A stretch of 64,000 nt of DNA from Hemibagrus wyckioides (Eukaryota > Chordata > Actinopteri > Siluriformes > Bagridae): assembly GCF_019097595.1 (NCBI RefSeq), contig NC_080718.1, positions 12,308,657 to 12,372,656 of the forward strand. The letters are read 5' to 3'. This document shows, in pieces, positions 1 through 12,212 of this stretch (position 1 is its first letter; every line of letters begins with the position of its first letter). The notes below the pieces were generated by a model that ran no database searches, was not told the origin of the DNA, and was given only the letters and a program-made list of their open reading frames with translations. A program made the translations under genes and the position numbers.

Positions 1-167
1 ATCCAGCAGATGAGCTACTGTTGCTGAAATTGCTGAAGAAGTTAATGCTGGTTCTGATAGAAAGGTGTCAGAATACACAGTGCATGACGGGTCAGGGCTG
101 TTTTGGCAGCAAAATGGGGACCAACACAATATTAGGCAGATGGTCATAATGTTATGCCTGATCGGTA
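1..167 (+). mobile_element. Tc1-like element (family A), right part of an internally deleted copy
   Basis: The left edge falls inside the helix-turn-helix coding part of a Tc1-like transposase ([20 protein letters not shown] is readable). At about position 107 the sequence jumps directly to the C-terminal end of the transposase and then to the terminal inverted repeat, GGTCATAATGTTATGCCTGA. The same jump occurs in the copies at 20746 and 25457. It is non-coding as it stands. Confidence 0.85.
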
Positions 168-1037
168 TGTATGTGTGTGTGTGTGTGTGTGTTTACATAC
201 TTTCATACAGTCAGCAGTTAAAAGCCACACGGCCGAATGCATAATTTATTTATTTTTATTTTTTTCACTGCCACACCTTTGGCACGCCATCTAGTGCCAC
301 ACTTTGGTAAATAGCAAATGTTAATCGATTTGATATACATCATCATATAAGTCCTGCTGTAACAGCTACTGAAGGGATTCCCTAATACAGATCATAGACC
401 TTTTTTTGTCATAAACGTTTCTGAACACTAAGTACAAAAGACCAGTTAGAATGATGCCTTGACACGTCGACTGTGTTTTGATAGGATGATTGCGGCTAGG
501 TGCAATACAATCCTAAAGTTATATTTTAATGTTTTGAATAAATTGTAAATCACTTGCACAGACTCACTGTGTGGCACTGTTGATCCACTATATATATACA
601 AGCCTACTAAAAGTGCGCTGCGCCGTCCCTTGTTAAATCTGCGGCACTCCACCTAGGTGTAATAATAGTACAAAGCTTTATAATCCTGATTATGATTACC
701 TAAGGGAACTGCTATGTTAACGTGATACCTCTCCGGTGACCGTTTAAAGGGAGGCTAAAAAACAGGGAGGAGAGTAAAATATGACTGAACATTTTTTACA
801 TGCTTAAAGGGAGTGGTAAAGTTGGGATGGAGTAAACGAAAGCAGATAAGGTCTGGCTGTTCACTCCTCGGACCTTGTGCTATAAATTAGGAATTTGTCG
901 CGGCACGAGCGACTTCTTGCTCCAACGCGCCATACGCACATACGAGTATTGCGCCTAATTACGTTTTCTCTTTAGGCTTTCCCGTAATGGACCAAGTCTT
1001 CTAAATAGGAATCGATTGCGGTATCCGCTACTGGAAG

Positions 1038-1087
<50 letters not shown>

Positions 1088-1480
1088 GAGAGAGAGAGAA
1101 ATTAAAAGCCTATTTAACCACAGTCCATGTTTAGAAACAGATCTAGAGATTCCCGTTTAAGGGAATGAAAAGATTGGTAGTAAGTGGAGGGGGACACCAC
1201 TTTACCTGAACCACAAGTGGATTTATGCTGCAGTTATGAGACGGTGACCGGAATAAATAAAAAGCACTAAAATGCGTTTTTGGAGGAGCACTCCAGCATG
1301 CCGGGACAATCCGCATGGGACGAGTCCTTACGTCTGCAGCACAGGATAAAAAGCGAGGGAACTCATGCCGGATGAATGTGACACAAACATCACCGAGAGA
1401 CGCGACGGAGGAGAAGGAGGAAAAAGAAGAGGAAGAAAAAGGAAAAGTCACCGGCTTTCTGTCACTCGTCACTCACTACA
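168..1480. other. upstream region of alkal2: microsatellites and possible distal promoter
   Basis: No gene is recognised. It holds a GT run (about 171-192), a long GA run (about 1041-1099) and a purine-rich stretch (about 1405-1447). A TATAAATT at 881 is followed by a GC-richer stretch that could be an alternative upstream promoter for alkal2, but nothing else supports this. Confidence 0.5.
1041..1099. repeat. (GA)n microsatellite
   Basis: Nearly pure GA dinucleotide run with one GC interruption, about 450 bases upstream of the alkal2 TATA box. Confidence 0.95.
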
Positions 1481-1504
1481 CAGTGCAGCGAATGACCACA
1501 GGCG

Positions 1505-1550
1505 CCTTGAAACTCAGCCTATAAAGAGACTGGGCTCTCTGTCTGCCATG
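1505..1550 (+). promoter_or_regulatory. alkal2 core promoter (TATA box)
   Basis: CTATAAAG at 1519-1526 is a good TATA box. It lies the right distance ahead of a transcript that could begin near 1550 and end at the splice donor at 1673. This is inferred from sequence only. Confidence 0.5.
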
Positions 1551-1672
1551 GTGCAATAGATCTCTAAACCGGAGACTACCTGAAGAGAGGAACCCTACCA
1601 GCTCCTACATTACTGTATTAATCTGCTAACACACCGGGAGGACCCTAAACCATCGTGACACTCCCCAAACAG
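1550..1672 (+). other. alkal2: alkal2 probable noncoding exon 1 (5' UTR)
   Basis: The stretch downstream of the TATA box ends in CCAAACAG|GTAATC, a good splice donor. A pyrimidine-rich acceptor, TTTTTTTCGTCCAG, ends at 2181, 56 bases before the alkal2 start codon. The 5' end is a guess from the TATA position. Confidence 0.45.
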
Positions 1673-2237
1673 GTAATCATAAGGCTTTGGGGTTTGTGCG
1701 TAAAATGCGTCTAGTTTCAGAGGTCTTTCAGTTGTTGCTGTGGGTTTTTTAAAAACACTTCTGCTTACTCAACTACTTTAACTACGTGCACATTTATCGA
1801 GGCATGTTCATACAAGTTGGACACTGGTTCAGGCGTTTTATTTGAGATAAATTCTAACAATTCCTCCTCTGTAGTTTTGCAGCCAGTCTTTGGCACGTCA
1901 ACACTTCATGCCAAGTAGGAGCAGAGGAAAGCCATGGTTGGGGCGTAACTTCAGCTAAATTCCTTAGAGTCATTCCTTCAGATTGCACCGTGTCATTGCA
2001 AAATAAACTTTCGAATTAGCTATCGTCATTCCGATGCGCGCGCGATGTGCTAAATACGCCTGAGCGTAATGGGACGCTTAAAGCTTTGCCCACTTGTGTG
2101 GAAGTCTGGTAAAATCAGGGTCTCTGAACTTTTTCAACTCGCTGTCTCCATCGTGTGTGCTTTGTGGTTTTTTTCGTCCAGGGCAGACGTTCACACGCCT
2201 CAGTGGCGAGAGAGGCACGCTTCAGCTGCGCTTCAGT

Positions 2238-2505
2238 ATGAGCGTCCTGCGCGCGCCAGTCATTACTGCGCTCGCGCTGCTGATCATGAGCGGCGGCTAC
2301 GGCGGACAGAGCGGCTCTGCGTCCGCACGCGCCACCACCAGCCTCCTGCAGCTGCTCGCGGCCAGCGGGAGAGAAGCGCCCGAGCATCACGCGCAAGCCA
2401 ACGAGTATCAAGCACACTCTTCGCTTCCCATCAAGACGGAATACTCCATAGAGTCGAGGGAAGGGAACGAAGTCAACAAATCCAATCAGCATGACCAGAC
2501 CCTGG
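2238..2505 (+). CDS. alkal2: alkal2 coding exon 1: signal peptide and variable linker
   Basis: Encodes residues 1-89 plus the first base of codon 90. The exon itself starts at 2182 after an acceptor, so 56 bases are 5' UTR. The donor is CCCTGG|GTAAAG. The exon is GC-rich compared with its surroundings. Confidence 0.88.
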
Positions 2506-5163
2506 GTAAAGTACACTGTTCTGTTGAATAAATTAGGACATTACTTTTTTTTTTTTTCTAGGACATATACACACATCTTTTATAGGAAACATCTAAGCTG
2601 CAGTTCTCAGACTGGGATCTTTCTTTCTTTCTTTATTTTGTTTCAGAGGTGGAAACCCAGCACGATCAGATTTCATAATTTATCATCATCATTATTATCA
2701 TTATTATTATGAGGCATTATAATCAGCCTATTGGCTCGACTATTTAAATACAGGTTTAATCTAAACCTCCTGTCCAAAACAGGTAGCCTCTACATATTGT
2801 CAGTTTAAGTCTTATTTTATTGGTGGAAAGTTCAGGAATAAAAAATGATTATTTGTGCCAATAAATAGGCAAAATATTATTATACAAGAAGCCTAATATA
2901 TTGAGCAGTCATGTTATGCTCATAAAACTGTACTGAGAGGGTCCGGAGAATTATTTTACAATTTAAGAGGTTGGATGCAAAATTTTGACAGTGCCAGATA
3001 TGACAGTAAGTTTGTTTTTGTTTTAAATCTGCCCCAAATATTATGGCGATGGTGTTTGGAAAACTTTTCCAGCCAGGGAAACCTGGCATTGTAAATAAAC
3101 AAACAAATAAATAAATAAACGATCTTATGATTGTAGCATATATTTATCTTCTAAACACAATTCAGCTCTTCAAGTAGGCACATTGCACATTAAGCACTTT
3201 ATAAGGAGCTGTTGATAGGAGCTTTTTATAACTCAATCCAATTACATAATGTTAACATGCACTTAGATTCAAAACCTGTAACATATTATCAGATTACAAC
3301 TGACATAATATTTACTTCCATATTTATATCACATTACTGAGCTTCAGATAAAGTCAGTTAATAAATAATCATTTATTATTTAGAGTAATTTAATAATAAC
3401 TAAAACATTTACATTGCTTTTCTTTTCAATCCTTGGTCATTATCTTCTGACAACAACACCTCCATTTCATTTTTTTAAAGATCCCCATAACAGTGCAAGA
3501 ATTATGTACAATATACTCACTGACCACTTTATTAGGAACACCCGTACTTCTGCTTATTCATTTACTTATCTAATCAATCAACGAATGATATAGCAACAGC
3601 TCAGTGGATAAAGTCACACAAGATACAGGTCAATAGCTTCGGTTAATGTTCACATTAAGCATCATAACAGGGAAAAATGTGCTCATGACTGTGGCATGGC
3701 TGTTGGTGGACAGTGAGGGACAGTTCTGTAGAAATGCCTTGTTGATGGGAGAGGTCAGAGGCGAATGAAGAAACTGGTTTGAGCTGAGAGAAAGGCTACA
3801 GTAATTTAAGTAACCATTCTGAACAAAGGTTGTGAGCAGAAAAACACTTTAGAACACATAACACGTCAAACCTCGAGGTGGATCCCCAACAGCAGACGAT
3901 CGTATCGAGTAACACTCCTGTCAGTGAACAGCAGTATTGCTAAAACCTCGCCTACCTCTTACTGACAGGAGTGGAAACTTGATGTCGTCTTCTGCAGTTG
4001 TAGCCTTAAAGTTTGACATGGTGTGTGTTTGAAGCTGCTGCCACATGGATAATTGCCTGAATATGAAGGGTGTACAGGTTATTCCTAACAGGGAGTGTAA
4101 GTTATCTTCCACATCCCATCTCTGGGTAAGACCCACAAAAGCACAATTAACAACAATACGAATAACAGAAAATCATTTGTATCATTTAAATAAATTTCAG
4201 AGCCTCAGGCTGTTTTTCACAAATCCCTTAGGGTTTACCTGTTCTCACTTTCATCAACATGAGAATAATACTACATTTTCTCTATTTATACTACATATAA
4301 TTATGTATATCTGTAGATGTCATCAAGTAGTCAGGATGGTTTGGCGGCATTCTTAAACGTATTTTTAAAAAATTAACAGCAGTACAATGTATTTTTTTTA
4401 AAAGCCGTACTATTTTCATAGATAAACTGTTAGCAATAATAGTAACACAACTAACAGTCGTTTGTTGATTTTGGACAGACGTCGTTCCTAGAGATCTGCG
4501 CCAGAAAGAAAAGTTCCTAAAACATTTAACAGGTAAGCAACACTCCAGCATTCATGTGTTGTTGTCTGTGAAGTGAAAGTATGCATATGATTGTTGACTG
4601 TGTGCCAGCATTAGCTTGATATTATTTCTGGATGTTTCTGTCTGTTTCAGGGCCTCTCTATTTTAGCCCGAAATGCAGCAAACGCTTTTATAGATTATAT
4701 CATAACACCAGAGACTGCACAATACCAGCCTGTAAGTGGACGGACGTACATGACATTTATTTACGAAGTTTTGTATCCTACAACAGAAATCCAGCTGCAG
4801 TATAGTTGTGCCGATCTTACTGAACTTGCTTTACAGATATTTACATATAAATATATTGGAATATTCTGTGTATATAAAGATATTTCAAATGTTGAGCCAT
4901 ATTTATGCTTAAAGCAAACTTACATTTTTAATGTACTTTTTAAATAATATTTTGATATAAGACCTCTATATATTCATTGATGTGTTTAACATGTTCATGT
5001 TGTAAAAATGTTATGGTAATTTAATTCTAAGGTTGTTGGAAATCACATAAGCATCCTATGTATTCATGCTCATACTGTTAAAACTGTACACACTGTAGAT
5101 TATAGAAGATGTGCTCGGCTACTCAGAAGGTTAGCGGAGAGTCAGCGGTGTTCTGAGGGATAG
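2238..5163 (+). CDS. alkal2: ALK and LTK ligand 2 (ALKAL2/FAM150B), complete, four coding exons
   Basis: Secreted cytokine that binds and activates the receptor tyrosine kinases LTK and ALK. In fish this pathway drives neural crest and iridophore development. Coding exons are 2238-2505, 4479-4532, 4651-4731 and 5099-5163. Splice phases agree throughout and give 155 aa; human ALKAL2 is about 152. The first ATG with a signal peptide was chosen: hydrophobic residues 6-17, then a small-residue cleavage zone near 20-26. Residues 27-89 are a poorly conserved, cysteine-free linker. The family domain covers about 90-152: VVPRDLR at 91-97, LTGPLYFSPKCS at 106-117, YHNTRDCTIPAYY at 124-136, RRCARLL at 137-143. 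Four cysteines (116, 130, 139, 152) match the two disulfides of the family. Teleosts have alkal2a and alkal2b; I cannot say which this is. Confidence 0.93.
2506..4478 (+). other. alkal2 intron 1
   Basis: AT-rich intron with a CTTT run near 2620 and ATT repeats near 2690. A decayed Tc1-like element occupies 3523-3935. I see no further exon. Confidence 0.8.
3523..3935 (+). mobile_element. Tc1-like transposon relic (family B) in alkal2 intron
   Basis: Begins with the terminus ACTCACTGACCACTTTATTA typical of a common fish Tc1-like family. It continues through degenerate transposase sequence (GACAGTTCTGTAGAAATGCC, AGAGGTCAGAGGCGAATGA). It is deleted internally and at the right end and cannot be mobile by itself. 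Confidence 0.75.
4479..4532 (+). CDS. alkal2: alkal2 coding exon 2
   Basis: Follows acceptor TTTTGGACAG and ends ACAG|GTAAGC. It encodes the conserved motif VVPRDLRQKEKFLKHLT, the start of the receptor-binding domain. Confidence 0.93.
4651..4731 (+). CDS. alkal2: alkal2 coding exon 3
   Basis: Acceptor TCTGTTTCAG, donor GCCT|GTAAGT. It encodes GPLYFSPKCSKRFYRLYHN and then TRDCTIPA, carrying the first two family cysteines (116 and 130). Confidence 0.95.
5099..5163 (+). CDS. alkal2: alkal2 coding exon 4 (C-terminus and stop)
   Basis: Acceptor CACACTGTAG. It encodes YRRCARLLRRLAESQRCSEG and a TAG stop, with cysteines 139 and 152. The very basic helix RRCARLLRRL is a family hallmark. Confidence 0.93.
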
Positions 5164-7461
5164 ACGCTGCAGGTAAATTTTTAGCTCGGTGTATTACTGA
5201 CACTCTTGTTTGTTTCTGTGCCACAATGGCAGTGTCATGTTTGGGAATGTTTTCTCAGAGCACAAACAGACATATTAAACAGCCATTAATTGTCTTTATC
5301 AGGCACATGGATTATCAGTGTACCACTTATTAACTGCTGCGCTCTTAAAGCAAAGCAAATGTATTCCACTAGACTCACAAACAAACTACATGAATAGGAA
5401 ATGTTGTAAAGCTGGTGTAAGGTGACCAGATGAAAAAATGACAAAAATGCATAATCCATTAATAGCTTGTGTAAGTATATATTTTCGTTACATGGGGTAA
5501 TTGTTTTCCCCAGTAAGAAATCATTTCACTTTTAATTCATTTTTTTTCCAAGCTCATAATAAATATGGTGTGTCTAAGCAGGTTGATCCCAGTCATAAAT
5601 TGTCATATTTCTTCACAGATTTCAACAGGCTTAAGAAATAAAGGAGGACCAAGAATAAAGTGCCTTGGGAAAGAACAAGGGGGAAAAAAACACCTCAGAA
5701 ACCTTGAAGCATAATTTGTCATCACATTTTTTTTTTTTAAACCAAACTCCTCCATAGAGTTCTACGTACACCATGGAAGTCTTATTGACTGACAAATCAA
5801 TGTTATCACCGAACTTACTGATAACACGAATGGTGCAAGTGAAGATGATGTTTTACATGCAAAAAAAAAAAAAAAAAAAAAATCCTACTGCCAAAATCTC
5901 TGGACGGTACGGTGTACTGCATTTACTAATACATTTACGGTTATGCAAACGCCGTTGCTGTTCACTGTGTTTCTTAGTAGTTGTGTTCGCAATTAAACAC
6001 AGCTTCTAGTCTGACCACCTTTGTTACACAAAATCAAAACCTGTTAAATCAGTGATTGAGTTATGAATTGTATTTGTAAGACATTTCTTTTGGCAGAGTT
6101 TAGGGATGAAGGTGGCTGTGTATAAGAAACAGATCAGCATTCTCCCTGAATATGAATGTCACATATAAATATATACTCTATTTATATATTCAAGTTATTG
6201 TCAGTTGCCGGCGTCGAACACGAACGCATCCCAGCTAGAGTGCAATATGTATATATTGTAAATATAAGAAAATCTATCTTCAAATAAAACTTTGTTATAT
6301 AATGTTATGTTGCAATATTTGTATGATGAAAATGTGGTAATCAGGTGCAAGTGTAAGGACAAGCAGCAAAAAAAAAAAAAGAAAAGTTCCTTCACAACTC
6401 AAACTTGCCAGTCACGATAACAAAGTTTGACTTCTACAATAAAATGATCCTGTGACACACAAAGCAAGGATTTAGAGTCGACAACAGGCACATGAATAGC
6501 GCATGATTCTGTTCGCACTTCTTATTCAAAACGTAAAAGGATAACGAATGTTTTATTTGCTTAAACTTGTCTTTAGACTTCAAGTTGCTATTTGTGACTA
6601 GATTCAATTACTGTGAAATATATAACTAGAAGAGATATCACACATAATGAAGCCAAAAGCAACCTGAGGCGATTTAATCAGTGGTCAGTAGCCAACCAAC
6701 ATTCTTCACACTCTGATTTGATTGAGTCTTTACCTCTAACCTAGTTTAGAACGTTCTCCTCTTTAACTTGTGAATAGATGGTTTGCTTTTGGCAGACATT
6801 AGGCCCCTAGCCCATAGCACCCACACACATATTGTGTAATGTGCCCAGACATGCCAAGGTAGCACTCACGCTAAAAAGTTTACAGAAATTCTTCAATCAG
6901 AAGTCAGCCGAGAAAAACGCCTCAGAACAAACGTGCAATTAAGCACATTATCGACTAAGTCCACCAGTCAGATTTGCTAACAGGTGTATATTCATGAGAA
7001 GGCACATCAAAGGATTATAGCGTGTGAAGGTAGCCAGTGATGAATGAGTGAATAAATGAAGCAGACATGCAGCTAATTTGTTTAATTTAGGAATGGGGCA
7101 AAGTGAAGGTGGACTTGAGGAAAAAGTGCACCTCGGATTTATGTTTTCCGGATAAGAAACTCCTTACGCAGCGAACATACAAATCCGTGTGCTAGATTTG
7201 AAGGTAAATGAAATGCAGTTTATGTAACAATTCGTCACCGTGTCTACAGTGCCATTTAGCAATTTGAAGGTATGTATATAAGTGCATGTGTTAGCGGAGA
7301 ATATCTGTCAACGAAGGCAATCTCATTCCCTCCACATGGGAAACTCCCACAACATTTAGCTGCCAACACTGTGGTTTAGCTGGTCTGACTATCGTCTTGG
7401 GTGGCAGCCAAATCAAAGTCAGAGGGTAAATCAGTGAGTGCTATATATAACACGTATGCTT
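5164..7461. other. alkal2 3' UTR and following intergenic DNA
   Basis: The probable alkal2 polyadenylation signal AATAAA is at 5637-5642, with a second at about 5655. A run of about 20 A lies at 5862-5881 and another A run near 6369. I recognise no gene on either strand. Confidence 0.6.
5637..5642 (+). terminator. candidate polyadenylation signal of alkal2
   Basis: AATAAA about 475 bases after the stop codon, the first canonical signal downstream on the plus strand that I noticed. Confidence 0.4.
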
Positions 7462-7935
7462 TATGGCCAGAAGTTTTTGGACACCTGACTATCGGATCTA
7501 CATGTGCTTTTTGAACATCCCATTGCAGATTCAGTTCTATGCTGCTGTAATAATTTCCACTGCTCTGGAAAGGCTTCTCACTAGACTTTGGAGCATGGGT
7601 TTGGAAAATTGCCCATTCAGCTAATTAATGAGGCGCAGTCATATGGAGAGTAGGCTTGGGATGTTTCAGTTCATCCCAAAGGTGTTCAGTGTGGTTGAGT
7701 CAGAGACATGGCTCTGTGCAGGACACTCAAGTTCTTCCACTCCATCATTGGTAAACCATGTCCTCACTTTGTGCACAGAAGCATTGTCATGCTGGGACAT
7801 GTTTGGGCCCAGTACACAGTGACATTTGTACATCTCTCTGCTTCCAGATTTATGGCACCAGTTCTCCACAGAGTATCACAGCCATATAGTGTATCACACT
7901 GACTGACAGATGACCGTTGGAAAATAATAAACATG
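7462..7935. mobile_element. DNA-transposon relic (family G)
   Basis: Begins ATGGCCAGAAGTTTTTGGAC, a diverged form of the terminus seen at 63808 and, inverted, at 35384. It contains body sequence shared with other fish copies (TTCATCCCAAAGGTGTTCAG, GCTCTGTGCAGGACA, CATGCTGGGACATGTTTGG). Only short meaningless reading frames remain. Confidence 0.7.
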
Positions 7936-10900
7936 CTCCACAGTTATACTTAATCTACTTAATTATGTTTGGGTGTCTCACTGTGTGAGAAAAACAAGAA
8001 TGTCTGTAACCAAAGAATTAGATTTAAGTTCAATATTTATTTACATGTATTTATGTTTCACATGTTTACTGCAGAATTGCAATAAAATGAGGAAAACGTA
8101 AACCTGAGGGAGGTTTTTTTTTTATGAGAGACCCGATTGAGAAGAAGTGGAGACAGTAAAGATTGGATTAAAATTTCCAGAAATCAGTGCACTCAGTTGC
8201 ACCGAGACTGGACTCAGCTATTTAACAACCTACAATATGACAAGGAAGATGGTGTTCACAGAGGTATTAACATAAAGCTTGAAGCTTTAGATCCCTAAAT
8301 ATTTGAGCATAGCTTACAGATAAGAGAGCTAGATGGAATAAAGGACTAATGCGCTGCATCAACCTCTTTGCATAGTAATAATTGACAATTCCTAATTCTC
8401 ACTTGTACCACAAGTACTGGAATGGCATTGAGGGTAATGTAGGAAACCATTAAGTGAAAATAAACCAATATGTCAGTGAAAGGATTTTACCTTGAAGGCT
8501 CAAGATCCTCTAGTTTGGCATTGCTGGAATTTGCACACACAACCTTGAAGGCACCACCGCCCTTGTAATTTAGGCTAAACGTCTCCTCCATATTTGTACA
8601 TATTCAATAATGATATTTTCATGGAAAGTCCCTTCAAAGTTGCTCGGCATATTTTTTGCCCAGTGGGTAGTGCTAGTGAGCAAATTGAGCTCAGTGAATT
8701 CTTAAAGAGCTTACTAGTTACTAGTATTTACTACGACTATGACGTCCAATAAAACGATCATGCCACAGTTTTGGTCGACAAATCGTTGGCAGTATTTGAC
8801 TCAGAGGACGAGTGACACATCATTTGCTCATACCTTCAACAGACAGCCCTACCTTTTTATTCTATTATTTTCAGAGCATTGCTTGTGAAGGGTGTGCACA
8901 GCTAATTCATGCATAAAAGTGGAAAGCATTGCAAGAAACTATAAGAATCCCTGCACATAAACAGAGCATATTTTGCGAGTCACTTTTGTCAGTCCTGATC
9001 ATACAAATAATATTGTTAGTTGCAGAATGTAATGTGGTTATGTAAGTAAAATCCTTTCAGGTAATATTTATTTATGTACTTATACAAACCATGAAGTAGT
9101 CTAAACTTGTGTTGCCACAATGGTATTACTGTCTGAGCACCATAGTGCTGTGAGGCCAAAACCCCTGCAAAAAAAAAAGTTAATGTTTAACATTTAATGT
9201 TTACATTGGTCTTTATCTAGATACAACATTCCTCAAAAACAGCATTCTCAGCTTAAAGTATACTCTGCTTCATCTCTTCTGCCTTTTCTCACACTAGTTA
9301 TTCACCTTGTGCAAAACATTTATTCTCCTCAAAGTGACATGAAGCATTCAAAGAACTCCATAAGCTCATTACCTCAGCTAAGAGCCTCAACACATGATCT
9401 GAAAACATTCAAAGCTTTATAAATTATAAAACAGCAAAGTAGTGACCGCTAAAATCTCCACTGGATTATACAGGATCTGCAATCTCTTGGTTAATGATGT
9501 CTAACAAGTTGAAAGTTTCCATCCAACAAATATTCCAGTTTAGGAATCAGGAAAATATTCACAGAGATTACATTCAAATAAACTTGAAAGTGAAAAGGAA
9601 TGAAAATTCTGATCTGCTTTCATGGCATCTGTAACACTTGATGCCATGAACACCAGTGTCTTCACTTTGTGGTGAATCTAGGTGAATCTGTGGAACACAG
9701 GATGCAAGTCAAGGATACAGCATGGACAGGATGACAGTCCATCGCAGAGTAATTCGCACAGAAACATTCACATGCTTCTTCTCTTGTACATAATGGATTA
9801 CGATTAAATATTCAATATTCAAAATTCAAGATGAATTCCACTGACAGGCACTTAGTAAACCAAATTTTCCCAGCTCCTGAGCTAATAAAGGGATTAAATA
9901 CACTAATTGCCAGCACTTGAGCAAGTGAAAACCCACTAACAGTCCTCTCAAGGATCCTCTAGTTTGGCTGCACATTTTGGTGGGTGATGGACTTTTGAAG
10001 TAGAAAGTGTTGAGAGTTTGAGCTAGGATATTATTGAGTGGTCTCTGGGTTTATGGGTATGCATTACTAAAAAGGTGGAAGGGTGGCCTAAAGCTATTAG
10101 GAAATATACCTAAAGAAATAGCTTAGACAAGTGGAAATTTGGACAACATCCTACACTGGTTTCTATGTTCCTGGTTCTAAGTTCTGCAACAAATCAGTGT
10201 CGATTGCTTTAACAGTAACCAAAATGCATTGTATTCTTATTGAAAACGAGTGTTTGAAATTCATTTACTTAATATGACAGCTGAACTGTCCTGTTAGTTT
10301 CCATATGTCCGCCGTTGTCTTTCAAGTAGCTAAGCTTGAGGTATGAACCAGAATATTAATTTCTCATCATAAACTAATGGTGTATATATTTCTTTCTTTC
10401 TCTCTTATATTTTTATTAGAGCAACTGTAACATGGCAAAGGTAATTTCCCCATGGGATTAATAAAGTTCTTTTAATCTTGATTCTTGAATAAACACAAAC
10501 AATCATAGGTTTAGCCTTGGTGACTTGTACCCCAGAGTGCAGACCTATGCCCTTCTCCTGGAACGGTGCTCTCCTTTACATTATCCTGGACTACACCATT
10601 AACATCAGGATCTCAAAACAGAGGGGGTATTTTTAATATTTGAACAATCCCTGAAATGTTGATAGTCTGAACATATCACACATATAGCATTTGATTATAT
10701 AATCAGGCAATTACACTGAATGTGAAAAACTTGAATGTAGTTACAAATTTCTACCCATACTTCCGTGCATTCATTCAGTACTTCTATCCTCCGTCCATGT
10801 AAATACATGTTTTATTTGAAAGACGGGTGAATTACGAATAAACTCCACAGCACTCTGTTGGACAAATTTGAGAGATATGGCAGTGACTGTGAAATACTGG

Positions 10901-11479
10901 AGAATTCTGAATAGACTCACAATACTACAAAAATGATAATAACTTTTATATGTATTCATAAATATTGAAATCACACAGCAATATTATTTGGTAGATTTCT
11001 TTATTCACCACTAAAATTAATTCCAGGCTACACCACTTGTCCAAGGACAACCCTGCCTGCTGTCCTAAAGGACACGACTGTATTATCGCCTGTCCCAAAC
11101 TGCTGACTGAAGCACTGAAAATTTTTATCTATTAGATTGCAGTGTTTGCTCTGGGACACACTAAAGAGGTGGTGAGAAGAGACTACATTTTAGACCCCAC
11201 CTAGTTTGATCTTACTGACTGTGCACAGTACATTAATTACTGTGACACAATACATTAATTACTCCTAAGTAATTAATTAAATTAAATAATCCAGGTGTGT
11301 CTAATCAGGGGAGAAGTAGATATTCTTGAAAATGGACTGTCCTGTCCTACAGGGACAATAGCCTCTTGATGAATGAATAAACTATTTAATATTTCTATCA
11401 GATATCTGTCTAGCCCATTCAATTAATATAACAACCATGGATTTAATCAGAATTTAGCAAGAGCTTATAAAAAAATTTC
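7936..11479. other. intergenic DNA without recognised gene
   Basis: AT-rich sequence. About 9711-9775 looks like an antisense piece of a dispersed LINE-type repeat (ATGACAGTCCATCGCAGAGT). About 10395-10490 resembles a LINE 3' tail. I see no exon structure. Confidence 0.55.
10395..10490 (+). mobile_element. LINE 3'-end-like fragment
   Basis: Contains AATTTCCCCATGGGATTAAT followed by AAAGTTCTTTTAATCTTGAT, resembling the 3' ends of non-LTR retrotransposons common in fish. No coding part remains. Confidence 0.45.
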
Positions 11480-12212
11480 CTCTAGTGGGATCTGTGCTCA
11501 TAGCCCAGCAATGTAAGGAACGTTATTCTGCCTGCAACAGCATCCAGCATGAACAACTTGGCAGTGACTCGGTGAACAGGAGTATCATAGGAGGGTCCTC
11601 CATCTACACCTGTGTGCCAATGGTACCCTTTCTGCTGTTAGGTACCAGGATGAAATCCTTAGGGCCATTATCAGACCTTGCTCTGGTGCAGTGGGCCCTG
11701 GGTTCTGCCTAGTGCATGACAGTGTCCAGCCTCATGTGGCCAGAGTGTGTAGGCAGTTTCTGGATGACAAAGGCATTGATGCTTTGACTGGCCCTCACAT
11801 TCCCCAGACCTGAATCTAATTGAGAATCATAGTGGAGCATTCAAAGCTACCAAGTAGCACCACAGACTGTCTAGAAGCTCATTGATATCTTGATCCAGGT
11901 CTGCTAGATGTTCCCCCAGGACACCATCCACCATCTTATCAGGAGCATGCCCAGACATTGTCAGGAGTACATACAGGCATGTGGGTTTTATATACACTGC
12001 TAAGTTTCATGATGAGATACTTTTGGTTGGATTATCAATCCAGCCTTCACTGGGTTCATGATTTTGGTTACCACTGACCATTCATCATACATCAATTTGG
12101 TCTTAAATAATTACACAATGTATCTAAGTAAAGATTTTCGATTTGTATATTTTCATCATCACGATCCAATGTGTGATTTAAGTGCCCCCACTAATTTTTT
12201 TGAGCAGTGTAT
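11480..12212 (+). mobile_element. Tc1-like transposon relic (family C) with decayed transposase
   Basis: Ends in ATTTTTTTGAGCAGTGTA, a familiar fish transposon terminus. Plus-strand translation gives recognisable Tc1 DDE transposase pieces, including QPHVARVCRQFLDDKGIDAL at about 11729-11790, then a degenerate equivalent of SPDLNPIEH. Frameshifts and stops interrupt it, and the 5' part is missing. Confidence 0.75.

Noticed and set aside
1315..1559. Short plus-strand frames upstream of alkal2
   Set aside because: They lie across the TATA box and the purine-rich promoter stretch, with no supporting features.
2115..2516. 133-codon minus-strand frame opposite alkal2 exon 1
   Set aside because: Shadow of the GC-rich coding exon on the other strand; the plus frame is confirmed by homology and splice phase.
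7628..7902. Several overlapping 64-67 codon frames on both strands
   Set aside because: All fall within a decayed family G transposon.
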